This document shows, piece by piece, positions 62,438 through 64,000 of a DNA stretch of 64,000 nt. The notes beneath the pieces were generated by a model. It had not been told where the DNA came from. It ran no database searches and was given only the letters and a program-made list of their open reading frames with translations. The translations under genes were made by a program, and so were the position numbers. How positions within the stretch are numbered: the first letter of the stretch is position 1; the number at the start of each line of letters is the position of its first letter. The stretch is from positions 881,145-945,144 of the forward strand of contig NZ_RCZJ01000002.1 of NCBI RefSeq assembly GCF_006438845.1, read 5' to 3'. This DNA is from Variovorax ginsengisoli. Its GTDB lineage: Bacteria > Pseudomonadota > Gammaproteobacteria > Burkholderiales > Burkholderiaceae_C.

Positions 62438-63325
62438 TCAGCGGCGCAGCAACGCCTGGCGCAGCATGCGCGCCGCGCGGTCGCGGATCTTGCCCGGCGC
62501 GCTGCGGTGCGGCCGATGCGGTTGCACCCGCGCCGCGGTACAGGCACCGAGAAAATCGTTGAGGATGGCCGTGTCGTCCACGGTGCTGATGGTGCTGCCA
62601 GCGCGGTGGAATTCCGGATGCCACTGCGTGGCCGCGATGTAGCCGCGCCCGGCACGGCCACTCACGCGCCGGATCGCCTCGGGCACGCGGTCGGGGTAGC
62701 TCCAGGCCTCCACTTCGAAGCCCGGCGCCAGGTCCTTGATGCCCTGGTGATGGATGCTGTTGACCCGCGCGTGCTGAACGCCCGGGTACATGCGCGAGAG
62801 GTGCGTGTCCTCGACCAGCACGATGTCGTGGAAGTTCTGGTCGTAGCTCACCGGGTCGCGGTGGCGCAGCGCGTTGGGATGCTGCGTCTCGATGTCCTGG
62901 AACAGCGTGCCGCCGAAAGCCACGTTGATCAGTTGCAGGCCCCGGCAGACGCCGAAGATCGGCTTGCCGGCCTGCTCGAAGGCCTCGACCAGCGCCAGGT
63001 CGTAGAGGTCGCGGATGCGGTCGCCGATCCAGGCTTCGCGCATCGGCACCTCGCCGTAGCTGCCGGGCCACACATCAGCGCCGCCGTGCATCACGACGCC
63101 GTCGAGCCACTCGGCATAGTGCGCGAGCTTGGTGTCGCCGCGCGCCGTCTCGCCGGTCGGGCAAGGCACCATCACCACCATCGCGCCGGCGGACATGAGC
63201 CAGTGCGCGATCGACTGCTCGACGTACTGCAGGGTCTTGTTGGTGAACAGCGACCGCGCCGGATCGGCGTGCTGGAAACAGGCGGAAAGACCGATCTTCA
63301 GTCGGCCGGCGACGTTCTGGGGCAT
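62438..63325 (-). CDS. Class-I amidotransferase-like gamma-glutamyl hydrolase (peptidase C26, PuuD-like)
   Basis: 295 aa from the ATG at 63325 (MPQNVAGRLKIGLSACFQ); an ATG at 63367 is an alternative. The nucleophile cysteine is in GVCRGLQLINVAFGG near residue 130, and the His-Glu pair in AATQWHPEFH near residue 235. The family hydrolyses gamma-glutamyl-GABA in putrescine breakdown or related gamma-glutamyl amides. The basic C-terminal extension after residue 265 (RPHRSAPGKIRDRAARML) is unusual. No other puu genes are adjacent, so the substrate is open. Confidence 0.82.
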   Translation of the reverse strand: MPQNVAGRLKIGLSACFQHADPARSLFTNKTLQYVEQSIAHWLMSAGAMVVMVPCPTGETARGDTKLAHYAEWLDGVVMHGGADVWPGSYGEVPMREAWIGDRIRDLYDLALVEAFEQAGKPIFGVCRGLQLINVAFGGTLFQDIETQHPNALRHRDPVSYDQNFHDIVLVEDTHLSRMYPGVQHARVNSIHHQGIKDLAPGFEVEAWSYPDRVPEAIRRVSGRAGRGYIAATQWHPEFHRAGSTISTVDDTAILNDFLGACTAARVQPHRPHRSAPGKIRDRAARMLRQALLRR

Positions 63326-63468
63326 GGCGATGAGCGCTGGCGAAGCGGGGCGGAAACAGGCGTCCATTGTGGCGTCGCGACCTCGACTGAGCGAGTCGGA
63401 CGGCATGCCAAGTATGCTTTCGCGCTGCACGGCGCACAGAGAACAGCGCCCCTACGAAGGACATTGCG

Positions 63469-64000
63469 ATGAAGACCCTCCAAGGCCCCGGCATCTTCCT
63501 GGCCCAGTTCGCCGGCGACACGGCTCCGTTCAACTCGCTCGACGCCATCGCCGGCTGGGCCGCCGGGCTCGGCTACAAGGGCGTGCAGATCCCGACTTGG
63601 GACGCGCGCCTGTTCGACCTGAAGAAGGCCGCCGAAAGCGCGACGTACTGCGACGAAGTGCAGGGCACGCTCGCGCGGCATGGGCTGCAGATCACCGAAC
63701 TGTCGACGCACCTGCAAGGGCAACTGGTGGCGGTGCACCCGGCCTACGACGCCGGCTTCGACGGCTTCGCGGCGCCCGAGGTCCGCGGCAACCCGGCAGC
63801 GCGCCAGCAGTGGGCGGTCGAGCAGCTGATGCTGGCGGCCAAAGCCTCGTCGCGGCTCGGCTTGAAGGCACACGCCACCTTCTCCGGCGCGCTGGCCTGG
63901 CCCTACCTCTATTCGTGGCCGCCGCGACCGCCGGGCCTGATCGACGAGGCATTCGACGAACTCGCGCGCCGCTGGCTGCCGATCCTCAATGCCTTCGACG
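63469..64000 (+). CDS. Sugar phosphate isomerase/epimerase-like TIM-barrel protein (5' part)
   Basis: The ATG at 63469 follows a good AAGGA site; the frame is open to the window edge (177 codons plus one base). It reads MKTLQGPGIFLAQFAGDTAP, then GLGYKGVQIPTWDARLFDL and HGLQITELSTHLQGQLVAVH, the first strands of an AP-endonuclease-2/xylose isomerase barrel. Members beside oxidoreductases act in inositol or sugar catabolism. The remaining part and the neighbours are outside the window. Confidence 0.8.
   Translation, partial: MKTLQGPGIFLAQFAGDTAPFNSLDAIAGWAAGLGYKGVQIPTWDARLFDLKKAAESATYCDEVQGTLARHGLQITELSTHLQGQLVAVHPAYDAGFDGFAAPEVRGNPAARQQWAVEQLMLAAKASSRLGLKAHATFSGALAWPYLYSWPPRPPGLIDEAFDELARRWLPILNAFD

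Overview
The window is a 64 kb piece of a high-GC (about two thirds G+C by eye) betaproteobacterial chromosome. Gene content and order point to Comamonadaceae, most likely Variovorax or a close relative: a Burkholderiales-type fimT-pilVWXY1E cluster, a gsiABCD/iaaA operon, a fused indolepyruvate oxidoreductase, an otn/ltn acid-sugar operon, and a 15.8 kb intergenic repeat of a kind I recall from Variovorax. The genus assignment is inference. I saw no tRNA, rRNA, phage, insertion sequence or CRISPR array.

Layout. 0-4 kb: tail of an unidentified membrane protein, then ltnD-otnK-otnC-otnI, which converts C4 sugar acids (threonate/erythronate) to DHAP. 4-7 kb: MFS exporter, M48 lipoprotein protease, Lrp-type regulator. 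7-11 kb: fused indolepyruvate ferredoxin oxidoreductase, a two-way terminator and a GST. 11.5-16.7 kb: yjgN plus an M48 protease, purB-yaeQ, an intergenic repeat and two small DUF genes. 16.9-18.8 kb: a yybP-ykoY (Mn2+) riboswitch ahead of terC and an unknown gene, then a small holin-like membrane protein. 18.8-25.2 kb: BepA-like protease, moaC, two glycosyltransferases and a PglL/Wzy-type O-oligosaccharyltransferase.

25.2-34.3 kb is the type IV pilus minor-pilin operon (fimT-pilV-pilW-pilX-pilY1-pilE), a 12-copy hexamer repeat, and a convergent major pilin gene with a good sigma-54 promoter. Immediately after it, 34.5-39.9 kb, a same-strand signalling set encodes a second TerC protein, a PP2C phosphatase, a tandem-FHA protein, a CHASE2 adenylate cyclase and a metallo-beta-lactamase-fold phosphodiesterase-like protein. 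Then come sucCD, argC and marC.

43.9-53 kb is one eight-gene operon headed by an RpiR regulator: isoaspartyl peptidase, the four-subunit GsiABCD-type peptide importer, a DmpA/BapA-type self-processing aminopeptidase and an M55 D-aminopeptidase. It reads as uptake and hydrolysis of unusual (isopeptide, beta- or D-) peptides. 53-57.6 kb: recA-recX with a candidate LexA box, a MarR regulator and a two-component system.

57.6-64 kb: birA, a SET-domain lysine methyltransferase with a lysine-rich tail, and divergent to it a topoisomerase III carrying a histone-H1-like Lys/Ala tail and a C-terminal SWIB domain; a 27-bp alternating purine-pyrimidine tract lies between them. The window ends with a tiny lipoprotein, a class-I amidotransferase hydrolase and the start of a TIM-barrel isomerase. 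The most unusual items are the SET/topB-SWIB pair, the phosphatase-FHA-cyclase-phosphodiesterase set beside pilA, and the riboswitch with its unknown second gene.
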